DNA of 64,000 nucleotides from Actinoplanes sp. L3-i22 (GCF_019704555.1 NZ_AP024745.1:3790501-3854500); one strand, 5' to 3'; counted from the first letter of the stretch, positions 34,716-43,697 are shown. Notes: a model not told the origin generated them from the letters alone. Numbers and translations are program-made.

Positions 34716-35368
34716 AGCGCGCCCAGCCGGTAACCGAGCCCGTGCACGGTCTGCACCGCCCGGCGGCCCAGCTTGCGGCGCAGGTAGTAGACGTAGGTGT
34801 CCACGATCGACGCCGCCGACGCCTCGTCGAAGACCCGGCTGCGCAGCGCCGCCCGCGGATGCACGGCGGTGGGCCGGGCGGCCAGCACGCGCAGCAGCTC
34901 GAACTCGCGCGCCGACAGCGCCACCCGGGTGCCGTCGGCGAGCACCGCGTCCCGGGCGCCGAGGTCGAGATGCCCGTCGCCGAGCCGCAGCAGCTCGGTC
35001 GCGTCCGAGGTGCGCCGGCACAGTGCCCGGATCCGCGCGCTCAGCTCGTCCAGATCGAACGGTTTGACCAGGTAGTCGTCGGCGCCCGCGTCGAGCCCGG
35101 CGATCCGGTCGTCGACCGTGCCGAGCGCGGTCAGCATCAGCGCCCGGGCGGCCACCGCCCGTGCCCGCAGCCGGGTGATCAGGGCCAGGCCGTCGAGCGC
35201 CGGCAACCGCCGATCGATGACCAGCACGTCGTAGGGCCGGGTCAGGCCCAGGTGCAGTCCGCGCTGTCCGTCCGGGGCCTGGTCGACGTGATACCCCTCG
35301 TCGACCAGCGTCTCGGTGACCATCTCGCGCAGATCCGAGTCGTCCTCGACCACCAGAAGTCGGCGCAT
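34712..35368 (-). CDS. OmpR/PhoB-family response regulator
   Basis: 218 residues. The receiver has EDD at 8-10, an Asp in LVIDRRLPALDG, Thr in LTALG and Lys in YLVKPFD. The winged helix (about 125-217) has LSAREFELLRVLAARP and DTYVYYLRRKLG then HGLGYRLG. I chose ATG at 35368 (MRRLLVVEDD), which starts exactly at the receiver. The upstream antiporter operon ends 80 bases before it on the same strand; a weak terminator lies between. Confidence 0.93.
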   Translation of the reverse strand: MRRLLVVEDDSDLREMVTETLVDEGYHVDQAPDGQRGLHLGLTRPYDVLVIDRRLPALDGLALITRLRARAVAARALMLTALGTVDDRIAGLDAGADDYLVKPFDLDELSARIRALCRRTSDATELLRLGDGHLDLGARDAVLADGTRVALSAREFELLRVLAARPTAVHPRAALRSRVFDEASAASIVDTYVYYLRRKLGRRAVQTVHGLGYRLGAL

Positions 35369-35405
35369 GACATCGAAGATCTCATATGAATGGACGTTCC
35401 GGGAG

Positions 35406-35425
35406 AAAAAGACAAGATCTTTCTT
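35406..35425 (-). terminator. Possible weak terminator after the antiporter operon
   Basis: Near-palindromic AAGACAAGATCTTTCTT at 35409-35425 is followed, in the minus direction, by a run of Ts (As at 35406-35410). It shares the AGATCTT core with the hmp terminator. The stem is short and AT-rich, so the assignment is tentative. Confidence 0.35.
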
Positions 35426-35448
35426 AAGGTACGTCGTGAGCATGGTCC

Positions 35449-36717
35449 TCAGCCCACCGGCACCGGCTCGGGCTCGCCGCTCGGCGCGGGCGCGCGCCGC
35501 GCCTCCAGCCGCTCCACCAGCGTCAGCAGCGGCGTCGTCATCAACGTCGTGACCAGCGCGACCAGCACCAGCACGGTGAACAGCGAGGAGTTCACGATGC
35601 CCGCCTCGAGACCCACGTTCAGCGCGATCAGCTGCATCAGCCCGCGCGCGTTCATCAGGATCCCGACCCGCAGCGCCACCCCGCCCGGCTCGCCGCGCAG
35701 CCGGGCCGCGGCCCAGCACGCCCCGAACTTACCGACGATCGCCAGCGCCACGCACGCCCCCGCGAACATCAGCACCCGCACGTCGCCGAGCAGCCCGAAC
35801 TCGGTCCGCAGCCCGGAGAACGTGAAGAACAGCGGCAGGAACACCGCCGAGGCGACCGGGGTGAGCGTCTCGATCACCTGATCGGTGCGCTCGGCGCGGG
35901 GCATCACCACGCCGACCGCGAACGCCCCGAACACCGCGTACAGCCCGATCTCGTCGGTGTACCAGGCGACCAGGAACAGCAGCGCGACCGTGCCGAGCAG
36001 CCGGGTCCGGCCGTCCAGCCGCCCGCTGCGCATCAGCGCGCCGGACACCCGGCCGCCACCCAGCCAGAGGGCCAGGAAGAACAGCACCGCGCCGCCGGCC
36101 GTGACGACCGCCGGCCCGGCCTCGCCGGACGCGAACGCCAGCACCACGGCCAGCATGATCCACGCGACCAGGTCGTCGATCGCGCCGCTGGCCAGGGCGA
36201 GCGAGCCGTGCCGGGTGCCGGCGTGCCCGCGCTCGGTGATGATCCGGGCCAGCATCGGGAACGCGGTGATGGCCAGCGCCACGCCGACGAACGCGGCCGA
36301 CACCCCGATCGCCACGCCGGCCGGGCGGATCGGCACGGCGTCCGCGGTGACCAGCACCAGCAGCACGCCGAGCAGCAGCGGGACGGTGATCCCGGCGAGC
36401 GAGACCGCGCCCGCGGTGCCGGCCAGCCGGGTGACCCGGTGCGCCTTGAAGGCGTACCCGGCCTGGAACATGAACAGCACCAGGCCGACCTGGCCGACCA
36501 CGTAGAGGACGGGCAGCAGCGGCGCCGGGAACAGCCACGCCTGGACCTGCGGGAACAACAGCCCGAGCAGCGACGGGCCGAGCAGCACCCCGGCCAGCAT
36601 CTCGCTCACCACCGGTGGCTGCCCGGCCTTGCCGAGCAGCCAGGAGGCGAGCCGGCAGAACAGCAGGATGACCGCGACCGCGATGAAGAACCGCGGCGCG
36701 AGCTCGGTGGGGGTCAC
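35449..36717 (-). CDS. Cation:proton antiporter (CPA2/KefB-like)
   Basis: About 422 residues with about twelve helices. The family pattern is present: GQPPVVSEMLAGVLLGPSLL, VGLVLFMFQAGY, the acidic pair in ASGAIDDLVAWIML, and GILMNARGLMQLIALNVGLE. Members exchange Na+ or K+ for protons. There is no C-terminal RCK/TrkA domain. GTG at 36717 overlaps the P450 stop by 4 bases, so it is the last gene of the FOXRED-like/oxidase/P450 operon. Antiporters of this kind recur in secondary-metabolite loci, perhaps for export or ion balance. Confidence 0.9.
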   Translation of the reverse strand: MTPTELAPRFFIAVAVILLFCRLASWLLGKAGQPPVVSEMLAGVLLGPSLLGLLFPQVQAWLFPAPLLPVLYVVGQVGLVLFMFQAGYAFKAHRVTRLAGTAGAVSLAGITVPLLLGVLLVLVTADAVPIRPAGVAIGVSAAFVGVALAITAFPMLARIITERGHAGTRHGSLALASGAIDDLVAWIMLAVVLAFASGEAGPAVVTAGGAVLFFLALWLGGGRVSGALMRSGRLDGRTRLLGTVALLFLVAWYTDEIGLYAVFGAFAVGVVMPRAERTDQVIETLTPVASAVFLPLFFTFSGLRTEFGLLGDVRVLMFAGACVALAIVGKFGACWAAARLRGEPGGVALRVGILMNARGLMQLIALNVGLEAGIVNSSLFTVLVLVALVTTLMTTPLLTLVERLEARRAPAPSGEPEPVPVG

Positions 36718-37973
36718 GGGCAGGCCTCCTCGAAATAGGTGGTGCAGAGCTTCTGGCGGCGGGCGTCGAGCACCATCCACGTGCCCAGCACCAGCTGCTT
36801 GACGGAGCGGCCGGCGTCGGCGATCCGGTCGGCCCGGCGCAGCGCGACCAGCCGGCCGGTGCCCGGCCCGGCCTGGCCGATCGGGGTGAGGTAGGCCGGA
36901 CCACGGCTGGGCAGCGAGCGGGTGTGCGTGACCGAGGACGCGAGGGTGAACCGGCGCAGCACCGCACGGGTGGCGGCGCGCAGCATCACCGGGGCGGCGC
37001 CGCGGGCCGGGCAGGCCCGGTTCGCGGTTATCCCGTACGGGATGAAGTTGGCATCCTTTTTCGGCAATGTCCGCCACCGATCAGGGTCGAAGGTGTCGTC
37101 GGCGGCCGGGCCGGTGCGCTGGAACGCCAGGTAGTTGAAGAGCAGCACCGAGCCGGTGGGCAGCGTGACGTCGCCGACCGGGATCGGCGCCGAGGTGATC
37201 CGGTGCGCGATGCCGAACAGCGGGTGCACCCGCAGGGTCTCGTCGATCAGCCGGTCGAGGGCGTCGTCGGCGAGGTCGCCGGCGCCGGACTGGGCCGCGC
37301 ACAGCAGGATGTGGGCCATCGCCTCGGACATCTGCACGACGGCGGTGTTGAAGAACGCGCCCTGCAGGTACCAGGCCGTCTCCCGGGCGGTGAACGGTGG
37401 CGGCAGCACCACCGGGCAGGTGTCGTCCGCGAGGCGGGCGAGCAGGTACCGGGTCAGGCGGTCCCGGCGGCGCATGTGCCGCAGGCTCAGTCCCTTCAAC
37501 GCGGTGACGACGTCGTCGGCGTTGGCGACGATGAGTTCCTTCGCCTCCGGCGGGCACTTTTCTTCGAAGACCAGCTCGAAGAAAACTTCCGCCCAGACCG
37601 GCATCATCAGGTCGCGGAGCCGGACGAAGGAGGTTTTCTTCGTCGGCAACTCGTCCAGGGCGCGCCGGGTGGCGGCGGTCGCCAACTCGTCGGAGCGGGC
37701 GTGCGGCACCGCGAGCACCTTCCGGGTGGTCCGCGCGACTGTCTGATAGCGATCACCCGGCTCCAGGTGCTCCTGGTGCATCTGCGGGCCAGGCGCCAGC
37801 CAGTACCAGAACAGGTCGGAGAGCCCGGCGCCGCGGCTGCGCCCGTCCGCCGCCGGATCGCTGTAGACCCGCTCGAAGTGCTCCGCGCCGACCAGCGGCC
37901 CCGGCACCGGGATGCCCTCCGCCCCGTTCACCCGCCGGAAGATCCACTCGCGGAGCCGGACCACCGCGGTCAT
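36714..37973 (-). CDS. Cytochrome P450
   Basis: 419 residues. The K-helix ExxR is in LIDETLRVHPLFGIAHR. The heme loop FIPYGITANRACPARG holds the thiolate Cys. The PERF-like region is TFDPDRWRTL. The I-helix GAFFNTAVVQMSEAMAHIL lacks the usual acidic/Thr proton-relay pair (A/GGxD/ET), which suggests an unusual reaction or substrate-assisted oxygen activation. It is coupled by 4-base overlaps to the hydroxyacid oxidase upstream and the antiporter downstream. No ferredoxin gene is adjacent. Confidence 0.88.
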   Translation of the reverse strand: MTAVVRLREWIFRRVNGAEGIPVPGPLVGAEHFERVYSDPAADGRSRGAGLSDLFWYWLAPGPQMHQEHLEPGDRYQTVARTTRKVLAVPHARSDELATAATRRALDELPTKKTSFVRLRDLMMPVWAEVFFELVFEEKCPPEAKELIVANADDVVTALKGLSLRHMRRRDRLTRYLLARLADDTCPVVLPPPFTARETAWYLQGAFFNTAVVQMSEAMAHILLCAAQSGAGDLADDALDRLIDETLRVHPLFGIAHRITSAPIPVGDVTLPTGSVLLFNYLAFQRTGPAADDTFDPDRWRTLPKKDANFIPYGITANRACPARGAAPVMLRAATRAVLRRFTLASSVTHTRSLPSRGPAYLTPIGQAGPGTGRLVALRRADRIADAGRSVKQLVLGTWMVLDARRQKLCTTYFEEACP

Positions 37974-38959
37974 CCGGCCACCACCAGGTCCGGGCTCAAC
38001 TCGGCCGGTCGCTTCGCTCCGGCCAGCGCCATCGCGTGGTCCAGGTCCGCCGTCAGCCTGCGCAGTTCATCGCGTACGCCGTCCGCCCCGCCGGCGGCGA
38101 GCGCGTCCAGCACCGGCCGGCCGAGCAGCACCGCGTCGGCGCCCCGGGCCAGCGCGATCAGCACGTCCGTCCCGCGCCGGATCCCGCCGTCGACCAGCAC
38201 CGGAACTCGTCCGCCGACGGCGGCCACCACGGCCGGCAGCGCGTCGATCGTGGCGACCGCCCCGTCCAGCTGCCGCCCGCCGTGATTCGACACGATCAGG
38301 GCGTCCACCCCGTGCTCCACCGCCAGCCGCGCGTCGGCCGGATGCAGCACCCCCTTGAGCACGATCGGCAGCCCGGTCACCCCACGCAGCCAGCCGATCC
38401 GATCCCAGCCGAGCGTCGCGTCCATCTCGATGCTCCGCACCCGGCCGGTGTCGTCGCGCATGTTCTCGCAGGCCAGCCCGGCCGGCAGGTCGGTGAAGCC
38501 GTGGCGCCGGTCCCGCTCGCGACGCCCGAACACCGGGGAGTCCACGGTCACCACCAGGGCCCGGCAGCCGGCCCGCTCGGCCCGCCCGATCAGCGCCGCG
38601 GTGAACGCCAGGTCCGGCTGCGGATAGAGCTGGAACCACAGTGGGCCACCGGCCTCGGCGATCCGCTCGACCGGCTGGGTCGCCGCCATGCTGACCACCA
38701 GCACGGTTCCGGCCGCGCCCGCCCCCTGCGCGGTCGCGGCCTCCCCGCCCGGGTGGGCCAACAGGTGGAACGCGGTCGGCGCGACCAGGATCGGGGTGGC
38801 CAGCTCGGCGCCGAACAGGGTGGTGCGCAGATCCCGGTCGCCGGTGGCGCGCAGCACCCGGGGCACGATCCGCAACCGGTCGAAGGCCGCCAGGTTGGCC
38901 CGCAGCGTCCGCTCCTCGCCGGCCCCACCGGCGAAGTAGTCGGCGTGCACCGGGTTCAT
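37970..38959 (-). CDS. FMN-dependent alpha-hydroxyacid oxidase family enzyme
   Basis: 329 residues. The TIM-barrel signatures are present: LVAPTAFHLLAHPGGEAATA, LWFQLYPQPD, VVTVDSP, IVLKGVLHPADA with the catalytic Lys, SNHGGRQLDGA with the catalytic His and substrate Arg, and LVDGGIRRGTDVLIALARGA. The family includes glycolate, lactate, mandelate and p-hydroxymandelate oxidases. The last is of interest because the region also has a probable tyrosine ammonia-lyase. It is coupled by ATGA overlaps at both ends. ATG at 38959 gives a slightly short but complete protein. Confidence 0.9.
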   Translation of the reverse strand: MNPVHADYFAGGAGEERTLRANLAAFDRLRIVPRVLRATGDRDLRTTLFGAELATPILVAPTAFHLLAHPGGEAATAQGAGAAGTVLVVSMAATQPVERIAEAGGPLWFQLYPQPDLAFTAALIGRAERAGCRALVVTVDSPVFGRRERDRRHGFTDLPAGLACENMRDDTGRVRSIEMDATLGWDRIGWLRGVTGLPIVLKGVLHPADARLAVEHGVDALIVSNHGGRQLDGAVATIDALPAVVAAVGGRVPVLVDGGIRRGTDVLIALARGADAVLLGRPVLDALAAGGADGVRDELRRLTADLDHAMALAGAKRPAELSPDLVVAG

Positions 38960-40503
38960 GACAGGCTGCGGGCGACGAATGTTGTCAGCGGGGCCACGTG
39001 CGCGTCCGGGCGGTCCCACCGGTTCTCCAGGTTCTCGGCCACGTGGTGGGTGCCGGCCAGGGCGCCGTCGCGGAAGTGGCGGACCACCGGGTGCAGGTAG
39101 GCCGCGTCGTGTGCCTGGCCGGGCACGTCCTGCATCACCCGGGTGACCGTGACGTCGAACGGGTCGACCTGGTCGTGCTCCGGGCCGTACTCCAGGGTGA
39201 CCACGAACGCGTGCCGGTAGGCGTGGTCCGCGGTGGCCAGGCCGTGCTCGGCGAACCAGTCCACCGGCACCTCGTCGTGGTACCGCGCGCCGCTCTCGCC
39301 GACCGTCACCACGTCGGCCAGGAAACCGAACTGCTGCCAGAGCGCCGAGGTCCGGTTCACCCGGGCGATGATCGCGTCGGTGACGGCGGCCGGGGTGACG
39401 TCGAGTTTCCCGGCGGGCCACGGGGTTTCGCCGTACGAAAGCTCGAGGATTTTGTGCAGCGCGCGCACGGCGTAGCGGAAGCCATGGATGAAACCGCTGG
39501 TGGATTTCTTGAAATCCCGCACCTGGGAGATCGTGCCGGCGAAGAACAGGCCGGGCACGTTCACCGATTCCCACGACGCGGTCTGCGCCGGGAAACGGTC
39601 CCGGATGGTCAGCTCGGGGCGGCACGAATCGTCGAAGATCGACGCGTCGAAACGGAATCCGGTGCAGGCCAGCACCCGGTCGTAACGCAGTTCCTTGACC
39701 ACCTCGTGCACCCGGGAGAAGCTGAACGTCACGGTGAAGCCGTCGCCGTCGCGCTCGATGCTCCTGATGCTCCCGTCCAGGATCGCGTTCGCCGACTTCA
39801 GCTGGTACGTGTCCAGGAAATTGTTGTTGACCGCGCGCAGATGGCCGACGTAATGCGTGCGCCAGGCCAGCCGCACCGAACTCGGCCCGGCCACGTGAAT
39901 GACCGTGGTCGTCTCCATCAGGTTGTCCGCGGTCTCGAACGCGGAGTTCCCCTTGCCGATGATCAGCACCCGTTGGTCCAGGTAGTCGCGCGGGTCGACG
40001 GACATGTCGGCATAACTCTCGGCCAGCTCGAGACCCGGGATGTCCGGCCGGTAGGCCTGCGAGACGCCGGTCGCCACGACAATTCTCCGGGCCCGGTACG
40101 TCTTGTCGCCGGCCGTTATCGCGAAGCCGTCGCCGTCCCTGCTGATCCGCGTGACCCGGGTGTCGTACTCGATCCGCAGACCCTTGCCGAAGTCGGCGAG
40201 ATAGCGCACGTAGTCGTCGGCCGACGGGAAATAACGGTCGGTGTACTTCGTGAACAGCAGCTCCGGATCGTCGCTGAGCAGCGAGTTCCAGTCCAGCCGC
40301 AGATTCAGCTCCGGATCGTCGGTGCCGGTGCGCGGCTTGTTGACCGAGATCAGGGTCCGGTGCCGGGGAAACCGTTCGAAGAACGCCCCGGGCGCGCCGG
40401 TTCCCTCCAGCACCAGATAGTCGCGCTTGCCGTCGGCCTCCAGCAGTCGGGCGAGCTGCAGACCGGCCGGCCCGGCCCCGATGATCACGTAATCAAGCGG
40501 CAT
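38956..40503 (-). CDS. FOXRED2-like FAD-dependent monooxygenase/oxidoreductase, paralogue A
   Basis: 515 residues. The N-terminal FAD motif is DYVIIGAGPAGLQLARLL. A conserved block RHRTLISVNKPRTG is followed by DWNSLLSDDPELLF. The NADPH motif is VLIIGKGNSAFETADNL. Further blocks are HYVGHLRAVNNNFLDTYQLK and ACTGFRFDASIF. The RHRTLIS-NK/DWNSLLS pattern matches my memory of the FOXRED2 (ERFAD) family, so I use that name descriptively. It is the first gene of a four-gene coupled operon. A second copy at 45258-46775 is clearly paralogous along its whole length. The substrate is unknown. Confidence 0.88.
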   Translation of the reverse strand: MPLDYVIIGAGPAGLQLARLLEADGKRDYLVLEGTGAPGAFFERFPRHRTLISVNKPRTGTDDPELNLRLDWNSLLSDDPELLFTKYTDRYFPSADDYVRYLADFGKGLRIEYDTRVTRISRDGDGFAITAGDKTYRARRIVVATGVSQAYRPDIPGLELAESYADMSVDPRDYLDQRVLIIGKGNSAFETADNLMETTTVIHVAGPSSVRLAWRTHYVGHLRAVNNNFLDTYQLKSANAILDGSIRSIERDGDGFTVTFSFSRVHEVVKELRYDRVLACTGFRFDASIFDDSCRPELTIRDRFPAQTASWESVNVPGLFFAGTISQVRDFKKSTSGFIHGFRYAVRALHKILELSYGETPWPAGKLDVTPAAVTDAIIARVNRTSALWQQFGFLADVVTVGESGARYHDEVPVDWFAEHGLATADHAYRHAFVVTLEYGPEHDQVDPFDVTVTRVMQDVPGQAHDAAYLHPVVRHFRDGALAGTHHVAENLENRWDRPDAHVAPLTTFVARSLS

Positions 40504-40535
40504 GCCGCCGACGCTACGAAGCAGAACTCAGCGAA

Positions 40536-40543
40536 ATTTCAGA
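40536..40543 (-). promoter_or_regulatory. Motif TCTGAAAT shared by both FOXRED2-like promoters
   Basis: On the minus strand TCTGAAAT(TTCG) lies 33 bases upstream of the paralogue A start. The same octamer lies 22 bases upstream of paralogue B. The site overlaps the 8-base palindrome GAAATTTC at 40533-40540. It is possibly a common regulator site or a -10-like element. Confidence 0.4.
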
Positions 40544-40581
40544 GCATCCCGTCCGCCCCGGATCTGTCGTAGGGTCGGCGG

Positions 40582-41076
40582 ATGCTTGAGACGCAGCGCG
40601 AGCGGGTGCCGCTCAACGACGGCGGCGAGCTGGACACGGCACTGGCGTTCCTGACCTTCGCCCGGTCCTGCGTGCTGAAGAAGACCGACGGCCTGGACGA
40701 GGCGCTGCTGCGGCGGCGCCTGGTCGTGTCCGACACCACGCTGCTGGGGCTGGTGCAGCACCTGACCGACGCCGAGCGGTACTGGTTCGGGTACACGTTC
40801 GCCGGTGACAAGCGGTGGGCCGACGTCGACTTCGACATGGCGGTGCCCGCCGGCCGGAGCGTGCAGCAGGTCCTCGCCGACTACCGGACGGCGATCGCGG
40901 AGAGCGACGCGCACATCCGGGCGGCGGCGGACCCGGCGGCGCTCACCGCGCAACCGGTGCACGACGAGCCGCGGACCTTGCGGTGGGTGCTCGCGCACAT
41001 GACCGGCGAGACCGTCCGGCACGCCGGTCACGCCGACATCCTGCGCGAGCTGATCGACGGGGTCACCGGCCGCTGA
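40582..41076 (+). CDS. DinB-family (DUF664-type) protein
   Basis: 164 residues. Helical-bundle pattern with metal-site histidines in LVQHLTDAERYWF, LRWVLAHMTGETVRHAGHAD, typical of DinB/DfsB bundles. Members include thiol transferases using mycothiol or bacillithiol, and maleylpyruvate isomerase-like enzymes. ATG at 40582. It is divergent from FOXRED2-like paralogue A, with only 78 bases between the starts. Confidence 0.88.
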   Translation: MLETQRERVPLNDGGELDTALAFLTFARSCVLKKTDGLDEALLRRRLVVSDTTLLGLVQHLTDAERYWFGYTFAGDKRWADVDFDMAVPAGRSVQQVLADYRTAIAESDAHIRAAADPAALTAQPVHDEPRTLRWVLAHMTGETVRHAGHADILRELIDGVTGR

Positions 41077-41090
41077 TCGGCCCGGCCGGC

Positions 41091-42116
41091 TCACTGGCCG
41101 CGGATCAGGCGGGCGCTGGCGGCCACCGTCTCCTCGGTCTGGGCGCGCCGACCGGCCTCGTAGGCGGCGAAGGCGGTCGCGGGATCGGCGTGCTCGCGCA
41201 GGGCCGCGGCGAGGGCGACCGCGTCCTCCAGGGCCATCGACGCGCCCTGGGCGGCGGCCGGGGTGGCGGCGTGCGCGGAGTCGCCGGCCAGCACCATCCG
41301 GTCGTTGTGCCAGCGCGGCGTGGTCGGGATGTCGTAGGAGTCGCCGCCCACCACGTCCGCGGTCGCCGCGATGATCGCCGCGGCCGGCGTCGGATCGTCC
41401 CGGAACATCGCCAACGTTTCTTCCCGCGGCCGGTCGACGGTCCGCTGCTCACGGCCGATCCGGGCGAACCACCAGGTGCGGCCCTCCCCGGCCGGCACGG
41501 TGAAGCCGAAGAACGCCCGGCTGCCGCGGACCATGTGGTACTCGTCCTCGTCGACGCCGGCCGGATTCCCCGGGGCGTAGCCGTAGACGACGTGCTGCCC
41601 GGAGTAGCGGGGCTCGGGCGCTTCCGGATCGATCAGCCGCCGGGTGCGCGAGTGGATCCCGTCCGCCCCGACCAGGACGTCCCCGGCGACCGTGCTGCCG
41701 TCGGCGAACGTCACCTCGACCCCTGTCCCGGTGATCGCGGCCCCGGTCATCCGCTTGCCGTGCCGCACCGGGATGCCCCGCGCGACCGCGAGCTCCTGCA
41801 ACGCCCGGTAGAGCGCCGCCCGGGTCATCGACCGGGCCGCCCCCTCGATCGGCCGCCGCCCCAGGTGCTGCCCCTGGGCGTCCCAGAGTGCCACCGCCCG
41901 TGCCGGGAACGACACCGCCGCCACCGCCTCGGCCGCACCGAGCTCGGCGAGCGCGCCCATCCCGTTGCCCATCACGGTCAGGAACGCGCCCGCGTCGTCC
42001 CCGCCGGACTCGTGCGCCTCGAACACCTCGGCCGCGATCCCGGCCCGGTGCAGCGCCAACGCGGTCGCGGCCCCGGCCACCCCGCCCCCGGCGACGATCA
42101 CTCTGTCCACAGTCAT
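41091..42116 (-). CDS. FAD-dependent aromatic hydroxylase-like monooxygenase (PHBH fold)
   Basis: 341 residues. FAD-binding VIVAGGGVAGAATALALHRA at the N-terminus, DG-motif DVLVGADGIHSRTRR, and the second flavin motif VLAGDSAHAATPAAAQGASM. This is the class A flavoprotein monooxygenase architecture, which hydroxylates phenols and related rings with NAD(P)H and O2. ATG at 42116. Convergent with the DinB gene, 14 bases apart. Its position between two oxidative clusters makes a role in aromatic tailoring possible but unproven. Confidence 0.9.
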   Translation of the reverse strand: MTVDRVIVAGGGVAGAATALALHRAGIAAEVFEAHESGGDDAGAFLTVMGNGMGALAELGAAEAVAAVSFPARAVALWDAQGQHLGRRPIEGAARSMTRAALYRALQELAVARGIPVRHGKRMTGAAITGTGVEVTFADGSTVAGDVLVGADGIHSRTRRLIDPEAPEPRYSGQHVVYGYAPGNPAGVDEDEYHMVRGSRAFFGFTVPAGEGRTWWFARIGREQRTVDRPREETLAMFRDDPTPAAAIIAATADVVGGDSYDIPTTPRWHNDRMVLAGDSAHAATPAAAQGASMALEDAVALAAALREHADPATAFAAYEAGRRAQTEETVAASARLIRGQ

Positions 42117-42215
42117 GGGTCACATGCTGCCAGGGGCGGTCGGGAGCACCACTCCTGCGACGGCGCCGTCAGTTTCTGCTTCACCGGCGACGAGGCCGCG
42201 CAACTGCTGTTCGGG

Positions 42216-42386
42216 GTGGGCGCCGCGCTCCTGCTGATGTCGCTGCTCGGGTCGCTGATCAGCGCCGCGCCGCTGGTGCGCCGGATGCGGTCGGCGGCGC
42301 TGGCCGGCACCGTGTCCGCCCTGACCGGCGTCGGCGCGGTCCTGGCCGTGGTGATCGTGCTGTTCCTCGCCAACGCCCTGATGTGA
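42216..42386 (+). CDS. Small two-helix membrane protein, start uncertain
   Basis: From GTG at 42216 the frame reads VGAALLLMSLLGSLISAAP, a basic turn LVRRMRSAALAG, and a second helix to TGA at 42384. The same frame remains gene-like upstream (FTGDEAAQLLFG) with no start codon before it enters the antisense of the monooxygenase, so the true 5' end may be lost or use a rare start. Tail-to-tail with the DHFR-like gene, with no gap. Confidence 0.5.
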   Translation: MGAALLLMSLLGSLISAAPLVRRMRSAALAGTVSALTGVGAVLAVVIVLFLANALM

Positions 42387-42953
42387 TCAGCTCGGCGCCG
42401 GCGTGTAGCTGGTGACGACGATCCGGCCGTCGACCAGCCGGGACCGGGCGGCCCGCAGGTTCAGCCGCTGCTTCGGCTCGCCGAACAGGCGCCGGCCGCC
42501 GCCGAGGACGACCGGGTGGACGGCGATGTGGAACTCGTCGATCAGGTTCAGCTCGGTCAGGGCGGCGGCCAGCCCGGCGCCACCGGTCAGCAGGATGTCT
42601 CCGCCCGGCTGCGCCTTCAGGGCGGTGACTTCCGTCGCCAGGTTGTCGTGGACGACCCGGCTGGTCCAGTCGTCACCGGGGAAGGTCCGGGAGAACACGA
42701 TCTTCGGGGTGGCCCGCCAGAACGGCGCGAAACTGGCGACGTGCGAATCGGGGGAGACCGACTCGGCCTCCGGCCAGAAGCCGACCATCATCTCCCAGAC
42801 CGGCCGGCCGTAGATCAGCGTGTCGACCGTGCGGTTGAGCCCCTCCGAGTACGCCGACAGCTCCGGCCCCATCACCGGCCAGTCGAACTCCCCGTTCGGC
42901 CCGTCGACAAACCCGTCGACCGACGTGTGCACCCAGTAGACGATCTTCCGCAT
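42387..42953 (-). CDS. Dihydrofolate-reductase-fold (RibD C-terminal) protein
   Basis: About 188 residues. The fold signatures are MRKIVYWVHTSVDGFVDGPN, GRPVWEMM, KIVFSRTF, GGDILLTGGAGLAAAL and HPVVLGGGRRLF. It belongs to the YyaP/YwjB group of RibD-C/DHFR-like reductases, which are rarely true DHFRs. ATG at 42953. It may be a stand-alone oxidoreductase; no flavin-synthesis genes are nearby. Confidence 0.88.
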   Translation of the reverse strand: MRKIVYWVHTSVDGFVDGPNGEFDWPVMGPELSAYSEGLNRTVDTLIYGRPVWEMMVGFWPEAESVSPDSHVASFAPFWRATPKIVFSRTFPGDDWTSRVVHDNLATEVTALKAQPGGDILLTGGAGLAAALTELNLIDEFHIAVHPVVLGGGRRLFGEPKQRLNLRAARSRLVDGRIVVTSYTPAPS

Positions 42954-43043
42954 GATGGCTCCCTCAGACAGCGTGCCGGCAACGTGCTCACCGGTCAGTC
43001 GGAGCCGGCCGCCGCGTTTGAACATGCCGCGCGGAAACGATTC

Positions 43044-43659
43044 TCAGCCGGCTTGCCGCCGGTTCCGGCGCCGGCGTCGACGGTATCGCTCAGCCAGCCC
43101 GCCCCGCATATGACTCCAGGGGATCAGCGGCAGTCCGACCGGCGCGACGGCCGCGGCGACACCGATGAGCAATCCGTGCGGGTCGAACTTCGGAACGGCT
43201 TCGAAGCCGAGCAGCCCGGGCATCCGGAACGAGGTCCGGCTGCCGGCCTGAGTCCGGAACGGCGCCCTGGGCCGGATCGTGAGCGACGCGGTGATCCGCC
43301 CGTCCTGATGCTGCAGCTCGCCGGTGATGGTCAAGCTCTGGTGGTCGTGGACGTGATCCGGCGGCGAGCGCGATCGAGGAGGCGATCAGAGCGGCGCCCG
43401 CGACGGCGCGGGCTCGTCGGCCGCGGCGCGCCCGTTCGGCGGCGAGTTCCTGGTCCGCTCGGGCGCGAGCCGCCTCGATCCGGTGCCGTCTCCGCTTGAC
43501 CTGGGTGAACCAGGCGGAGGTTCGGGCCGGGGAGGAGGCGGAAAGGCGAGGACGCCGGTTGGGGCCGGCCACGGGCGGTGCGTTCCTCGTGCGGTCGGCC
43601 TCGGCCGGTCTCCCGGCGAGCCAGGACCGCACCGCGCTGACGGCGCTGCTGAACCTCAT
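43044..43659 (-). pseudogene. Frameshifted single-pass membrane protein
   Basis: ATG at 43659 opens a frame reading MRFSSAVSAVRSWLAG, a basic region and a helix AVAGAALIASSIALAAG. After about 43355 it degenerates into Arg/Ala/Pro. Another minus-strand frame takes over at the same place, reading DHVHDHQSLTITGELQHQDG and continuing to a stop at 43044 with a hydrophobic PHGLLIGVAAAVAPVGLPLI stretch. A one-base change near 43350 would restore a continuous protein of about 200 residues. The family is unknown. Confidence 0.5.
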
Positions 43660-43697
43660 GCGTCATCGGCTTTCACCCCGACAATGATGCGTCCAAG

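Noticed and set aside
32794..35433. CTTAAGGTACG found at 32794-32804 and 35423-35433 as a shared regulatory site
   Set aside because: Two copies of an 11-mer are suggestive, but one lies between operons beside a terminator-like element and there is no dyad at the second site. It was not strong enough to report as a feature.
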